DNA from: Anaerotruncus colihominis
Lineage (GTDB): Bacteria; Bacillota; Clostridia; Oscillospirales; Ruminococcaceae
NCBI GenBank assembly: GCA_025146135.1
Contig: CP102255.1
Coordinates: forward strand, 1,922,001 to 1,986,000
Direction of reading: 5' to 3'
DNA: 64,000 bases
A program made the position numbers and the translations under genes. The notes beneath the pieces are model-generated. The model searched no databases. It was not told the origin of the DNA and saw only the letters and a program-made list of their open reading frames with translations. Positions 35,570 to 44,127 of this stretch are shown here, piece by piece (within the stretch, counting starts at the first letter, position 1; every line of letters starts with the position of its first letter).

Positions 35570-35787
35570 CTTTTCCTGCATGACAGCTCATAGCCGCCCC
35601 GTATCATAATGATCTTTACCTCGTATAAATCCTGATCGAGATAGAACGAGACGGGCATTTCACGGCTGACAAATGTCAGCCGCTCCTTACTACCGGCAGC
35701 ATATGATTCGACAGCTTCACAAATGATTCGCGCGGATGGATAAGTCAAAGAATCCTCCAGTTCAATTTGAAAACTCTTTCGAAACAT
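35563..35787 (-). CDS. Small DUF4318-like protein
   Basis: 74 aa. The opening MFRKSFQIELEDSLTYPS, the middle PVSFYLDQDLYEVKI and the end RGGYELSCRK resemble a small clostridial family annotated DUF4318; the match is from memory and moderate. No membrane span or signal. The ATG at 35787 is preceded by a weak AAAG/GTAG site; a TTG at 35790 is equally possible. It begins 29 bases past the citrate synthase stop and could be translated from that transcript. Confidence 0.65.
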   Translation of the reverse strand: MFRKSFQIELEDSLTYPSARIICEAVESYAAGSKERLTFVSREMPVSFYLDQDLYEVKIIMIRGGYELSCRKRR

Positions 35788-35816
35788 CAATGATCACTAC
35801 TTTCGTGTGAATAGAC

Positions 35817-37187
35817 TTATCCACGTTGATGGAGCGGAACATAATCGACACGCGGCGCGACGCTGCCATAGGCCGGACGGATGATCTTTCCAGCGTTGGC
35901 AAGCTCCTCCAGACGATGGGCGCTCCAGCCCGAAATACGCGCAATCGCAAAAATCGGCGTGAAAAGTTCAGTCGGAAGATTGAGCATGCTGTAAACAAAG
36001 CCGCTGTAAAAGTCGACGTTCGCGGAAACGCCCTTGTAGATTCGGCGCTCCTCGCCGATTACCTCTGGGGCAAGACGCTCAACCAGCGAATAAAGCTGAT
36101 ATTCGCGATAGAGGCCTTTTTCCTCTGAAAGCGACTTGACAAATTTTCGGAAAATATCAGCACGCGGATCGGACAGGGAATAAACGGCATGGCCCATGCC
36201 ATAGATCAAACCCGCATGATCAAACGCCTTCTTATTGAGCAGAGCACGTAGATACTGACGCACCTGGCTTTCATCGGTCCAATCATCCAGCGTCGCTTTC
36301 ATATCTTCGAACATACGCACCACTTTGATATTCGCACCACCATGCCGGGGACCTTTCAGCGAACCGATCGCAGCGGCGATTGTTGAATATGTATCTGTCG
36401 CTGAAGACGAAACGACATGTGTTGTAAAGGTCGAGTTATTGCCGCCGCCATGCTCCGCGTGAAGCACAAGCGCGACGTCAAGCACCCGCGCTTCAAGCGC
36501 GCTGTAAGAGCTGTCAGGCCGCAGAATGCGCAGCAGATTCTCCGCAGTGGAAAGCGCCGGGTCCGGCGCGTGTATGTACAGGCTCTGTCCCTCGTGGTAA
36601 TGATTATATGCCTGGTAGCCGTATACAGACAGCATTGGGAACAAGGCGATCAATTGCAGGCATTGACGCAGAACATTCGGGATACTGATATCATCAGCAC
36701 GGTCGTCATAGGAATAAAGCGTCAAAACACTGCGCGCAAGCGTGTTCATCATATCACGGCTCGGCGCTTTCATAATAATATCACGCACAAAGCTTGTCGG
36801 AAGGGTCCGGTAACGCGCCAAAAGATCCGTAAAGTTCTTTAACTGTACCTCTGTTGGCAACTGGCCAAACAGCAGAAGATAAGTAGCTTCTTCAAATCCA
36901 AATCTTTTCTCAGTGATAAATCCATTGACCAAATCCTTAATGTTGATGCCGTGGTAAAACAACTGTCCTTCACACGGAATAATAGAACCGGTTTCGTCCG
37001 TCGTGGTTGACTGGATATCTGAAATCTCCGTCAAACCAGCCAGAACCCCTTTTCCGTTTATGTCGCGCAGTCCACGTTTGACATCCAGCTTTTCATAAAG
37101 CGCGGGATCAATGGCGCTGTTCTTTTGGCTGAGCTTTGCAAGATCAAGAATTTCCTGCGTGATCTCAGAAAACGGATTGGCCGACAT
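35817..37187 (-). CDS. Citrate synthase
   Basis: 456 aa. The catalytic histidines lie in LHAEHGGGNNSTF and YGMGHAVY, with GPRHGGAN between them and ANVDFYSG near the end; the catalytic Asp is in the last motif. It condenses oxaloacetate with acetyl-CoA (2-methylcitrate synthase activity cannot be excluded). In an anaerobe it would feed glutamate synthesis. The ATG at 37187 has GGGAG 10 bases upstream; a TTG at 37193 is too close to it. Confidence 0.93.
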   Translation of the reverse strand: MSANPFSEITQEILDLAKLSQKNSAIDPALYEKLDVKRGLRDINGKGVLAGLTEISDIQSTTTDETGSIIPCEGQLFYHGINIKDLVNGFITEKRFGFEEATYLLLFGQLPTEVQLKNFTDLLARYRTLPTSFVRDIIMKAPSRDMMNTLARSVLTLYSYDDRADDISIPNVLRQCLQLIALFPMLSVYGYQAYNHYHEGQSLYIHAPDPALSTAENLLRILRPDSSYSALEARVLDVALVLHAEHGGGNNSTFTTHVVSSSATDTYSTIAAAIGSLKGPRHGGANIKVVRMFEDMKATLDDWTDESQVRQYLRALLNKKAFDHAGLIYGMGHAVYSLSDPRADIFRKFVKSLSEEKGLYREYQLYSLVERLAPEVIGEERRIYKGVSANVDFYSGFVYSMLNLPTELFTPIFAIARISGWSAHRLEELANAGKIIRPAYGSVAPRVDYVPLHQRG

Positions 37188-37303
37188 AAGCAAACACTCC
37201 CTTTCACCTGTTCTTTTTTATATTCATTTTCCATAACACCAACATCCAGGCTAAAGCCTCTCCAGCATGGCCCATACTTCAAACAGAACGAATTCCCCAC
37301 TAT

Positions 37304-37333
37304 ATCATATGGTAATTGTATTAATTATAACAA
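37304..37333 (-). promoter_or_regulatory. Citrate synthase promoter
   Basis: Minus strand TTGTTA-N18-TATGAT, about 115 bases before the start codon. Confidence 0.45.
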
Positions 37334-37370
37334 AAATTTATTGCGAAATTATGAATGGCCCTCATCAAAT

Positions 37371-38420
37371 TTACAGTTGTTCCCACAACGTAAGATAAGC
37401 CCGAAAAGCCGAAGGCAACGGGTAATCGCTCTGTAGCCGGCGCGGGTCAATCCACTCAAGCCCCTCTTTTTCCAGCGGCTCCTCAACTGTAACGCGCCAT
37501 CCGGTCATATGCCATTCAACATGTGTGAAAATATGCTTTGCATCTCCAAGCGGCGCTATGCGCAGCGGCGCCAACCCAAACCCGCGGACTGCTTCGATCA
37601 CCTTTGTGTCGTCCAAACGGCCTTCAACAGACGGCAGCTCCCACATCCCCGCCAAAAGCCCGCGCGCTGGGCGCCGCCGCACAGCCAAAAGCGCATCGCG
37701 CGTCAGGACAAGAACTGTACGCTCCTCAATCCGACGCGGTTTTTTAGCCGCCTTGACCGGCAAATCGCCTGCCGTCCCGTTCGCATATCCTATACACAGC
37801 GGGCGAAGCGGACAGCATAAACATTCCGGCGGACCATTCGGACCGCAGATTGTCGCCCCCAGCTCCATCATTGCCGAATTAAACGCTCCGGCGCGCCCCT
37901 GCGGAATCACTGCGCGCAGTTTTTTTTCAGCCGCGCGCTTGACCGCTGCATCCGCAATATCGCTGTGATCATCCTCCAAGCGTGTAAGTACGCGCAGCAC
38001 ATTGCCATCGACCGCCGGCTCTGCCAGCCCATATGCGATCGACGCAATCGCGCCGGCCGTATATGGACCAATGCCAGGCAGCTTGAGCAGTTCGTCGCAG
38101 GATCGCGGCAGTGCACCGCCATATCGCTCCATAATCAACGCGGCGGCGCGCTTTAAATTGCGCGCGCGGCTGTAATAGCCCAATCCCTCCCAGAGCTTTA
38201 GAAGACGTTTTTCTTCAACCGACGACAGCGACTCCACATCCGGAAGCGCCTGCATAAACCGCTCAAAATATCCCTTAACAGCTTCTACACGCGTTTGCTG
38301 AAGCATGATCTCTGAAATCCACACACGATAAGGCGTCACACCATGGCGCCATGGCAGGTCACGAGCATTTTTTTCATACCAGGCGAGCAGCGGCTCCACT
38401 ATTTGCTCCAAGCGGCTCAT
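37371..38420 (-). CDS. mutY: A/G-specific adenine glycosylase
   Basis: 349 aa. The HhH-GPD motif LKLPGIGPYTAGAIASIAYG with the catalytic Asp in AVDGNVLRV (about residues 110-140), the catalytic Glu in SEIMLQQT and the [4Fe-4S] ligands C-x6-C-x2-C-x5-C (about residues 190-206) are all present. The C-terminal third is the Nudix-like 8-oxoG recognition domain. It removes A paired with 8-oxoG. Its ATG overlaps the Nudix gene's TGA by 4 bases, a sensible pair in oxidised-nucleotide defence. Confidence 0.95.
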   Translation of the reverse strand: MSRLEQIVEPLLAWYEKNARDLPWRHGVTPYRVWISEIMLQQTRVEAVKGYFERFMQALPDVESLSSVEEKRLLKLWEGLGYYSRARNLKRAAALIMERYGGALPRSCDELLKLPGIGPYTAGAIASIAYGLAEPAVDGNVLRVLTRLEDDHSDIADAAVKRAAEKKLRAVIPQGRAGAFNSAMMELGATICGPNGPPECLCCPLRPLCIGYANGTAGDLPVKAAKKPRRIEERTVLVLTRDALLAVRRRPARGLLAGMWELPSVEGRLDDTKVIEAVRGFGLAPLRIAPLGDAKHIFTHVEWHMTGWRVTVEEPLEKEGLEWIDPRRLQSDYPLPSAFRAYLTLWEQL

Positions 38421-38980
38421 ACCAGCTTCTGCATCCTTTCGATCAGCTTCCGATAAACAGGCAGCATATGCGCCTCATTACACATACGCTCCAAACTGTC
38501 AAACGCGATCCATTGGACGCCGCTGTTTTCGTCAGGCTGCACAGAGATCGGCTGTTTTTCCGGCGCCATGAGCAAATAGGCCGCCGACAGATGCAAATGC
38601 GCCGACACATACATTCCATTCTTGACGTGCCCTGGGACTGTCAGTACATCAAGCGACATGATTTCCCGGGAAAGCGGCGTCACATTGACGATTCCTGTCT
38701 CCTCACGCGCTTCACGCAATGCCACGGCCAATAAATCGCTGTCCCCGTCCGCATGGCCTCCTGTCCATGACCAACTGTTATAAATATTGTGATGAACCAT
38801 CAGAGTTTTGTTGCGCGCTTCATTGACAATGAAACCAGATGCCGTCATATGCGCCGCAAGGCTTTCCCGTGTTAAAATAGCAATCGGCTCGCGCAGTGCG
38901 AGCGAAAGAATCAAATCCTGATCGGCTGCTTCCTGTGCGCAGCCAGGCACAAATGATTGAATTGCCGCAATCAAGTTCAT
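38417..38980 (-). CDS. Nudix hydrolase with altered Nudix box
   Basis: 187 aa. The Nudix box is recognisable (GGHADGD ... LREAREETGI), but the first conserved Glu of GX5EX7REUXEEXGU is Ser; the REAREE metal-binding core is intact. These enzymes hydrolyse nucleoside diphosphates linked to another group. Pairing with mutY suggests oxidised-nucleotide sanitation, though the N-terminal 40 residues and substrate are unassigned. GGAGGGGG precedes the ATG at 38980. Confidence 0.8.
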   Translation of the reverse strand: MNLIAAIQSFVPGCAQEAADQDLILSLALREPIAILTRESLAAHMTASGFIVNEARNKTLMVHHNIYNSWSWTGGHADGDSDLLAVALREAREETGIVNVTPLSREIMSLDVLTVPGHVKNGMYVSAHLHLSAAYLLMAPEKQPISVQPDENSGVQWIAFDSLERMCNEAHMLPVYRKLIERMQKLV

Positions 38981-39058
38981 AAACCCCCTCCACTTCCGTT
39001 TTGGAACATTTGCAATTTGCTCTAAAAAACCAGCCCGAAGCCTGTTAGGCAAAATATT

Positions 39059-39083
39059 CCTGCCTGCGGCACGGGCAGGCAGG
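39059..39083. other. Leader hairpin upstream of Nudix-mutY
   Basis: CCTGCCTGC-GGCACGG-GCAGGCAGG in the Nudix-mutY leader. On the minus strand it is preceded, not followed, by T6, so it is not an obvious terminator. Confidence 0.4.
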
Positions 39084-39130
39084 CAAAAAACTGTAAGCTC
39101 TTGCTATGAATTTCAATGCATTTTATAAAA

Positions 39131-39159
39131 ATTGTACCATATCTTCGTTGAAATTGCAA
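39131..39159 (-). promoter_or_regulatory. Promoter of the Nudix-mutY operon
   Basis: Minus strand TTGCAA-N17-TACAAT, followed by a leader of about 145 bases. Confidence 0.6.
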
Positions 39160-39160
39160 A

Positions 39161-39187
39161 ACAGCCGTCAGCAAAGCTGACGGCTGT
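39161..39187 (-). terminator. Terminator of the sigma factor-exported protein operon
   Basis: ACAGCCGTCAGC-AAA-GCTGACGGCTGT, 12-bp perfect stem, with TTTTG following on the minus strand and T7 preceding it. Confidence 0.8.
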
Positions 39188-39210
39188 AAAAAAATCATAC
39201 CTATATGCTA

Positions 39211-40866
39211 TTATTGAAGCTGCGCCCGGCCTCCTGCGGCGGCCGTGCATTCCAAAATACGATCATAAGCGTCCGCATCTGCATAATATCGGCGTTCACC
39301 GTTTGTAAGTACCGTCAATGGCACCACAGAGCCGTCCTCCATGATGCGGTTCACCTGCGGTTCCAGGTAAAGCTTCTGCTCCGTTTGATCGCTGAACGCG
39401 AATGTCAAAATACCACCGGCTGTCTGAACCGAACTTTTCATTTCCCAATCGGATGGAAGCGCGCGAAAATTTCCAAGCTCATCCATTAGAAATCCTATAG
39501 AAGACTGACCATCATATCGCAGGCGCGTTGTTAATGTCGCGGCGGTCATATATTCCCCATTCCCTATGAATACGCCAATCCGTTGGGGCCGTCTTAACTG
39601 AAGCGGCTCACCCGCCGCCGCAATAGAAAATGGCGCGGACATGCGCAATGTGCGTACGGTGTCTCTTTGACGAATACTGACTAGCTTTACAACACGATAG
39701 TCCCCCGGCATCAGCCAATCACCGACAGCAGACAGGGGCACCTCACAGGCCGCCATACCTCCCGGCACAACCGTCTCCTCCCAGTCGTCGAAGGGCGCGT
39801 CAAACACCACGGGTGTCCATAAGCCGTCCTCCAACAATTCAAGCGCGAAAGCCGCGCCATACGTCATCTCACCGCCGGTATGATTTTCAATCGAAACCTT
39901 CAGGCGCTCCGTCCCTTCACTGTACTGCGCCTGCTCCGTTTCCATTGATACGGGCATAAACTGTGCAACTGTCATCTTCGCGCCCGTTCCCGACGCGAGG
40001 CGGATATAAGCAAGGCTGTAACCATATTGCTTGCTGTACTGCTCCTCGACCGCAATGTAATCATAGGTCCGGCGCGATATACCGCGCTGCGCGGCTGCCA
40101 CAAGCTTCACGCGCGTGTTGTCGCTTTCACAGACGATACGCGCCCCGTCAAAATCAAGATCATACAGATACGGCCCGTCGTTCTCCTCAAAAACAGCAAT
40201 TCTTATAAAACCCGGCGCACCTATATTTGTCTTTTCAATAAATGCATACAGGCGATCCTCATTCCATATATGTCCATATGGAGCAATCACAACATCGCCG
40301 CTGGTCACAGCGGTATCCACGGTATAGTTAGCCGGCAAATCTCCAAGCTCCAACCGGATATCCTCCGGCGCAAGCCCAAATTCAAAAACATATGAAATCT
40401 CCCCGCGCGGCCATGATGCCTTTACCTCATAGATATAGGACCCTTCCGATGGAACACTGATCCAGTTATCCGTTATGCTGCGGGTAACGGCGCGGGCATC
40501 ATAATTACCGCGCTCTGAAAGCTCCCATCGCCGAATCTCGACCATGCGCGGCTTCTCTGAAAATATAAGTCTGATACGGCCTTCATCTGCGCGCCGTATA
40601 ATTGACGGCATGCGCAGGGCAGCATCCAGCGGGTGCCGCGCATCGCTTACCTCAATCGAACCGTCCATAAATTCCCATTCATAACCGTCGCAGGCAGCCG
40701 TTACGCGTTCGGCTTCATAAACAAGCGTCAGTGACGGAAGCTGCTCCTTCTCTTTTGGCTTTTCTGCGGTAATCCGCTGTGCAGAAACCATTGTCATTGC
40801 AGCGGACAAAAGCAGGAGCAGCGAAAACGCCGCTCCCGCGATTAAATATTTTCTGCCTGTATGCAT
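39211..40866 (-). CDS. Large exported protein of unknown function, third gene of a sigma-factor operon
   Basis: 551 aa. One N-terminal hydrophobic segment (about residues 8-28, ending near VSAQ) acts as signal peptide or anchor; the rest is predicted beta-rich. A block at about residues 325-400 (IENHTGGEMTYG, then PGDYRVVK) resembles bacterial immunoglobulin-like domains. No enzyme motif was recognised. GGGGGG lies 9 bases before the ATG at 40866. It follows the DUF4367/DUF4362 gene by 14 bases and ends at a terminator, so it is the likely main target or effector of the upstream sigma factor module. Confidence 0.75.
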   Translation of the reverse strand: MHTGRKYLIAGAAFSLLLLLSAAMTMVSAQRITAEKPKEKEQLPSLTLVYEAERVTAACDGYEWEFMDGSIEVSDARHPLDAALRMPSIIRRADEGRIRLIFSEKPRMVEIRRWELSERGNYDARAVTRSITDNWISVPSEGSYIYEVKASWPRGEISYVFEFGLAPEDIRLELGDLPANYTVDTAVTSGDVVIAPYGHIWNEDRLYAFIEKTNIGAPGFIRIAVFEENDGPYLYDLDFDGARIVCESDNTRVKLVAAAQRGISRRTYDYIAVEEQYSKQYGYSLAYIRLASGTGAKMTVAQFMPVSMETEQAQYSEGTERLKVSIENHTGGEMTYGAAFALELLEDGLWTPVVFDAPFDDWEETVVPGGMAACEVPLSAVGDWLMPGDYRVVKLVSIRQRDTVRTLRMSAPFSIAAAGEPLQLRRPQRIGVFIGNGEYMTAATLTTRLRYDGQSSIGFLMDELGNFRALPSDWEMKSSVQTAGGILTFAFSDQTEQKLYLEPQVNRIMEDGSVVPLTVLTNGERRYYADADAYDRILECTAAAGGRAQLQ

Positions 40867-40880
40867 TATTTTTCCCCCCG

Positions 40881-41981
40881 TCACTCCGGCTGTCTATATC
40901 GGAACAGCTCCATCTGCCCGCCGTTTCGATCCTCCGCCAGTACAACAATATCTCCGTCCTGCACCACACGTTCCATACGTTCATAAGTATATCCGCTCGT
41001 TGTATTTTTAGGTTTCCCTGGCGTGCGGGTATCGTCCTCGGTACAATCCACACGCAGACCATTGAAATAGAGTTCAAGGATACGCGGCCCCCCCTGATCA
41101 TAATCGGTTACGCGGATAATCGTCTGTTTTTGGGAAGCCATCTCATCAAAGAACGCGTTCAGACGGCTTAGATTTTCGATTTCTCCGCCGCTGATCACAA
41201 TATCGCCATTCGCGGCAGCCTGATCCTTTGGATAGTCAAGCGGCGGACCAAATTTAGGTGTCAACTGCGGCGGATGCGGCGCGTCTGCCGGGCAAACCGT
41301 CACACTTTCGGCGATACGTACCGCTTCCTCCATCGGCATATTCTGTGTAATCACCATATACTGGTAGCGACTGTCGTTCCAGAGGACAAACTGGCTGCCC
41401 TTGTTATCCATTTTGTAAGCAGTTTCACCGTTCAGATCAAATTTCTCCAGTTGCGCGCCCTCTGTATTAATTGCTACGCCAGGTACACCGATGATGGCTT
41501 GGTCAAACGAAATAAAACCGCCGTCAGGGCTTTCATATGTCGACCAATTGACGTATTCATCCAGCATTTGTGAAGTGAGGAAATATCCGTCCGGAAGATA
41601 GGATGGACGGTATTCGATCAGCTTAAAATCCGGCTGACTGTCCATCTCTGATCCGTCCACAGGGCGATAGGAAATGTTGGAATATTCAGGATGCTTTTCC
41701 TCCACCATTTCATAGAGCTTATCGCGCCAGGCATCGACGCTTAACATACATGCCGAAAGCCCCACAAACGCGGCCAGTACAAAAACAGCCGCTCTGCGTG
41801 CGGCAGCACGCAAATGCTTTCGCCATGTAAAACGCTGCTGCGAACGTATCAAAGCACACATCTGCCGCTCAAAATCTTCGGAGAACACATGCTCCGGCTC
41901 ACCGGCCGGCGGACACTCAGACAATGTGCGATCTCGCGATTCCCGCAGCGCCCGTGTCAAAAGGTCGTCGTCAAGCCTCAT
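40881..41981 (-). CDS. DUF4367 plus DUF4362 membrane protein, candidate anti-sigma factor
   Basis: 366 aa. A cytoplasmic N-terminal part of about 60 residues precedes a single span (about residues 63-83, AAVFVLAAFVGLSA). Outside, YRPSYLPDGYFL marks a DUF4367 domain, and the C-terminal part from about 250 (NGDIVISGGEIENL) resembles DUF4362. Proteins of this plan beside an ECF sigma factor commonly act as membrane anti-sigma factors. Its start overlaps the sigma gene by 4 bases. Confidence 0.78.
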   Translation of the reverse strand: MRLDDDLLTRALRESRDRTLSECPPAGEPEHVFSEDFERQMCALIRSQQRFTWRKHLRAAARRAAVFVLAAFVGLSACMLSVDAWRDKLYEMVEEKHPEYSNISYRPVDGSEMDSQPDFKLIEYRPSYLPDGYFLTSQMLDEYVNWSTYESPDGGFISFDQAIIGVPGVAINTEGAQLEKFDLNGETAYKMDNKGSQFVLWNDSRYQYMVITQNMPMEEAVRIAESVTVCPADAPHPPQLTPKFGPPLDYPKDQAAANGDIVISGGEIENLSRLNAFFDEMASQKQTIIRVTDYDQGGPRILELYFNGLRVDCTEDDTRTPGKPKNTTSGYTYERMERVVQDGDIVVLAEDRNGGQMELFRYRQPE

Positions 41982-42529
41982 ATGTTCACCCCCTCTGTGT
42001 CCAGAATCTGCTCCAGCTTTTTACGTGCGCGCTGGATACGCTTTTTAACATTCTCCTCTGTCAAATTCAGCATCGACGCAATTTCCGCTGTCGAATAGCC
42101 GTTATCATATTTCAAAAGCAACACACTGCGATAGCTTTCCGGCATCTGGCCGATTAGCTCGATCAAGCAGTCATATTCCTCACGCGATTCAATTTCATTG
42201 CCCGGCGAGGCGATACGCTCCACTGACCAGTCCGCAAGCTCGTCAAACGAAAGGACAGCCTGTTTTTTTCGGCGGTTATACAAATTGATCGCAATGTTCT
42301 TTACTATAATAACCACAAAGCTTTTCGTTTGGGGACACTCGATCTTTGAAATATTCCCCATGTGGTCCATAATCCGCAGAAACGCCTGATGCACCGCATC
42401 CTCTGCGAGCTGGGTATCATGCAGGACACTGTTGGCTACATAGAACATCGTTTGACGATAGGTCAAATATAGCTGTTCGAATTTTGTTTTTTCCTGCTCT
42501 GTCTCCAGTACCGCCAGATATACCAGCAT
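41978..42529 (-). CDS. ECF-type RNA polymerase sigma factor
   Basis: 183 aa. Region 2 is seen at about residues 20-85 (AEDAVHQAFLRIMDHM) and region 4 near the C-terminus (MPESYRSVLLLKYDNGYST followed by AEIASMLNLTEENVKKRI). AAGGAGG sits 6 bases before the ATG at 42529. It leads a three-gene operon with a probable membrane anti-sigma factor and a large exported protein, suggesting a cell-envelope signal. Confidence 0.9.
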   Translation of the reverse strand: MLVYLAVLETEQEKTKFEQLYLTYRQTMFYVANSVLHDTQLAEDAVHQAFLRIMDHMGNISKIECPQTKSFVVIIVKNIAINLYNRRKKQAVLSFDELADWSVERIASPGNEIESREEYDCLIELIGQMPESYRSVLLLKYDNGYSTAEIASMLNLTEENVKKRIQRARKKLEQILDTEGVNI

Positions 42530-42567
42530 CCCGCCCCTCCTTTTCCACATAATTTTCTCATAATATT

Positions 42568-42596
42568 ATCATATCATGAATTTCATTCATTTACAA
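42568..42596 (-). promoter_or_regulatory. Promoter of the sigma factor operon
   Basis: Minus strand TTGTAA-N17-TATGAT, about 32 bases before the start codon; it looks like a housekeeping promoter. Confidence 0.5.
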
Positions 42597-42640
42597 TCTC
42601 CGTTGGCATAATCCCGATATCAGGCACACAGACTTACAAA

Positions 42641-42675
42641 TAAAAGCCCCCGATTTCAACCAGTTGAAACCGGGG
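42641..42675 (-). terminator. Terminator after the SLC13-type permease
   Basis: Minus strand CCCCGGTTTCAAC...GTTGAAATCGGGG with one mismatch, then CTTTTATTTG. Confidence 0.8.
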
Positions 42676-42681
42676 AACCTA

Positions 42682-44127
42682 TTAAAAGATCCCGATGATA
42701 TCCCACCAGAACACTTCAAATAAAACAACGGCCGCGACCACTGCTGTCTGTGGAACGCCAAGGCGCAGCACATCCTTTTTTTCAAATCCGCCTCCATCAT
42801 CACCACAACCCACCAAAAGATTCATATGGTGAAAAGGGAGCAGCCAATGCAGCGAAACAGATGTGTAAGCGATCAGGGCGGCGGCCAGAGGAGCTATACC
42901 AGCGGCTGTACCGAATGAAATAATTGCCGGACACGCGATTCCCAATACAGCCAATGCACTGCCTAACGCCATATGAAGCGCCATACAGATCAGCATGGCC
43001 AGCAATGCAAACAGATAAGGGCTGCGGACCGTCTGCTGCGGAATGATCAGTTCCGCCAGCCATACATTCATACCGACCGCCTTTCCAATCGAACCAATGG
43101 CCAGCGCCGCACACAGAAAAAACAACGTTCCGAGGTTTACGCCGCTCCAGGACTTTGCATCTAGCAGAGCATGCGGCGGCACTGCAAACGAAAGCGCCGC
43201 GATTAAGGCTATCCATCCAGGATGAAGTCCGTGCAGGGAATCTGTTATCCAAAACAGGACGGCCGCCGCCATTACTGCAATCACACGCATTTCCGGCCGG
43301 GTCAGCTTTCCCAAGTCCGCAAGCTGGCGGCGCACCTGCACGAGATCCAATTGGAACGCCTCGCGCTGCCTGTAGCTCAAGAGCTGGACCGTCCCAGTCA
43401 GCGCCAGGGCCAGCAGTCCCGGGGGCCCCATATAGACAAGCCATTGCAGCCAGGAAACCGTCGTGCCTGCAAAACCACCGATAAGTGGATTGAGCGTGCT
43501 GTCGCCGGTGAGCAGAATCATTGAAGCCGGAACCGAAGCAACAAAGACAGCAAGTTTCAAATTGGCCGCCGCCTTCTGTGAAAGCCCCGCAGAGCGCGCC
43601 GCATGCGACATCACGGAAAGCAGCAGAAACGACCGCGGCCATGGATGCGGAATCACAAAGCTCAAAAGAAGCCCAAGTAGGTAACAGGAAAATACCATGC
43701 CTCCATAGGAACGCGTAAAACGGCTGATAAACGCCAACGCCGCGCGCCGGCCAAGGCCGGACGCCTCTACAGCCTTCGCAATCAGAAAGCCTCCGACCAC
43801 AAGATACATCGTGGGGGTCGTCCAAAGCCCGAACACCGTGGCGGCAGGCACAAGCTCGCTGTCCAGAAAAAGCGTGTAGCCGGCCAGAAGCGCCAGAGCG
43901 GTATATCCGGGATGCATCGCGCCAGTCGCCCACCAGCAGACGGCGCACAGGCTCATCGCAAGGCACTTTTTCCCATCCGGCATAAGACCAGGTATCGGCA
44001 GCAGCCAAACGGCCGTACAAATCGCCGCGCCGGCGGCAAGCTCTGTAAACGCCCGGCTAGTCGTCCTGCGTACCCTGCCGGCAGGATGCGCAGATACGCG
44101 ATCTGTTCCATGCAGCCCGGCCATCAT
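42682..44127 (-). CDS. SLC13/DASS-family permease
   Basis: 481 aa with about twelve hydrophobic spans. Two SNT-like segments typical of divalent anion:Na+ symporters appear as LTGDSTLNPLIGG (about residue 215) and a second half-repeat in the C-terminal half. It probably moves a carboxylate across the membrane, possibly exporting the acid product of butyrate kinase or importing substrate. Its ATG overlaps the ptb stop by 4 bases, so it is coupled to ptb-buk. Direction and substrate are unknown. Confidence 0.8.
   Translation of the reverse strand: MMAGLHGTDRVSAHPAGRVRRTTSRAFTELAAGAAICTAVWLLPIPGLMPDGKKCLAMSLCAVCWWATGAMHPGYTALALLAGYTLFLDSELVPAATVFGLWTTPTMYLVVGGFLIAKAVEASGLGRRAALAFISRFTRSYGGMVFSCYLLGLLLSFVIPHPWPRSFLLLSVMSHAARSAGLSQKAAANLKLAVFVASVPASMILLTGDSTLNPLIGGFAGTTVSWLQWLVYMGPPGLLALALTGTVQLLSYRQREAFQLDLVQVRRQLADLGKLTRPEMRVIAVMAAAVLFWITDSLHGLHPGWIALIAALSFAVPPHALLDAKSWSGVNLGTLFFLCAALAIGSIGKAVGMNVWLAELIIPQQTVRSPYLFALLAMLICMALHMALGSALAVLGIACPAIISFGTAAGIAPLAAALIAYTSVSLHWLLPFHHMNLLVGCGDDGGGFEKKDVLRLGVPQTAVVAAVVLFEVFWWDIIGIF

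Noticed and set aside
42800-44020. 406-codon open frame in another frame of the SLC13-type permease gene
   Set aside because: Rich in Cys, Arg and His with no hydrophobic pattern; the permease frame carries the ribosome site, the 4-base overlap and the family segments.
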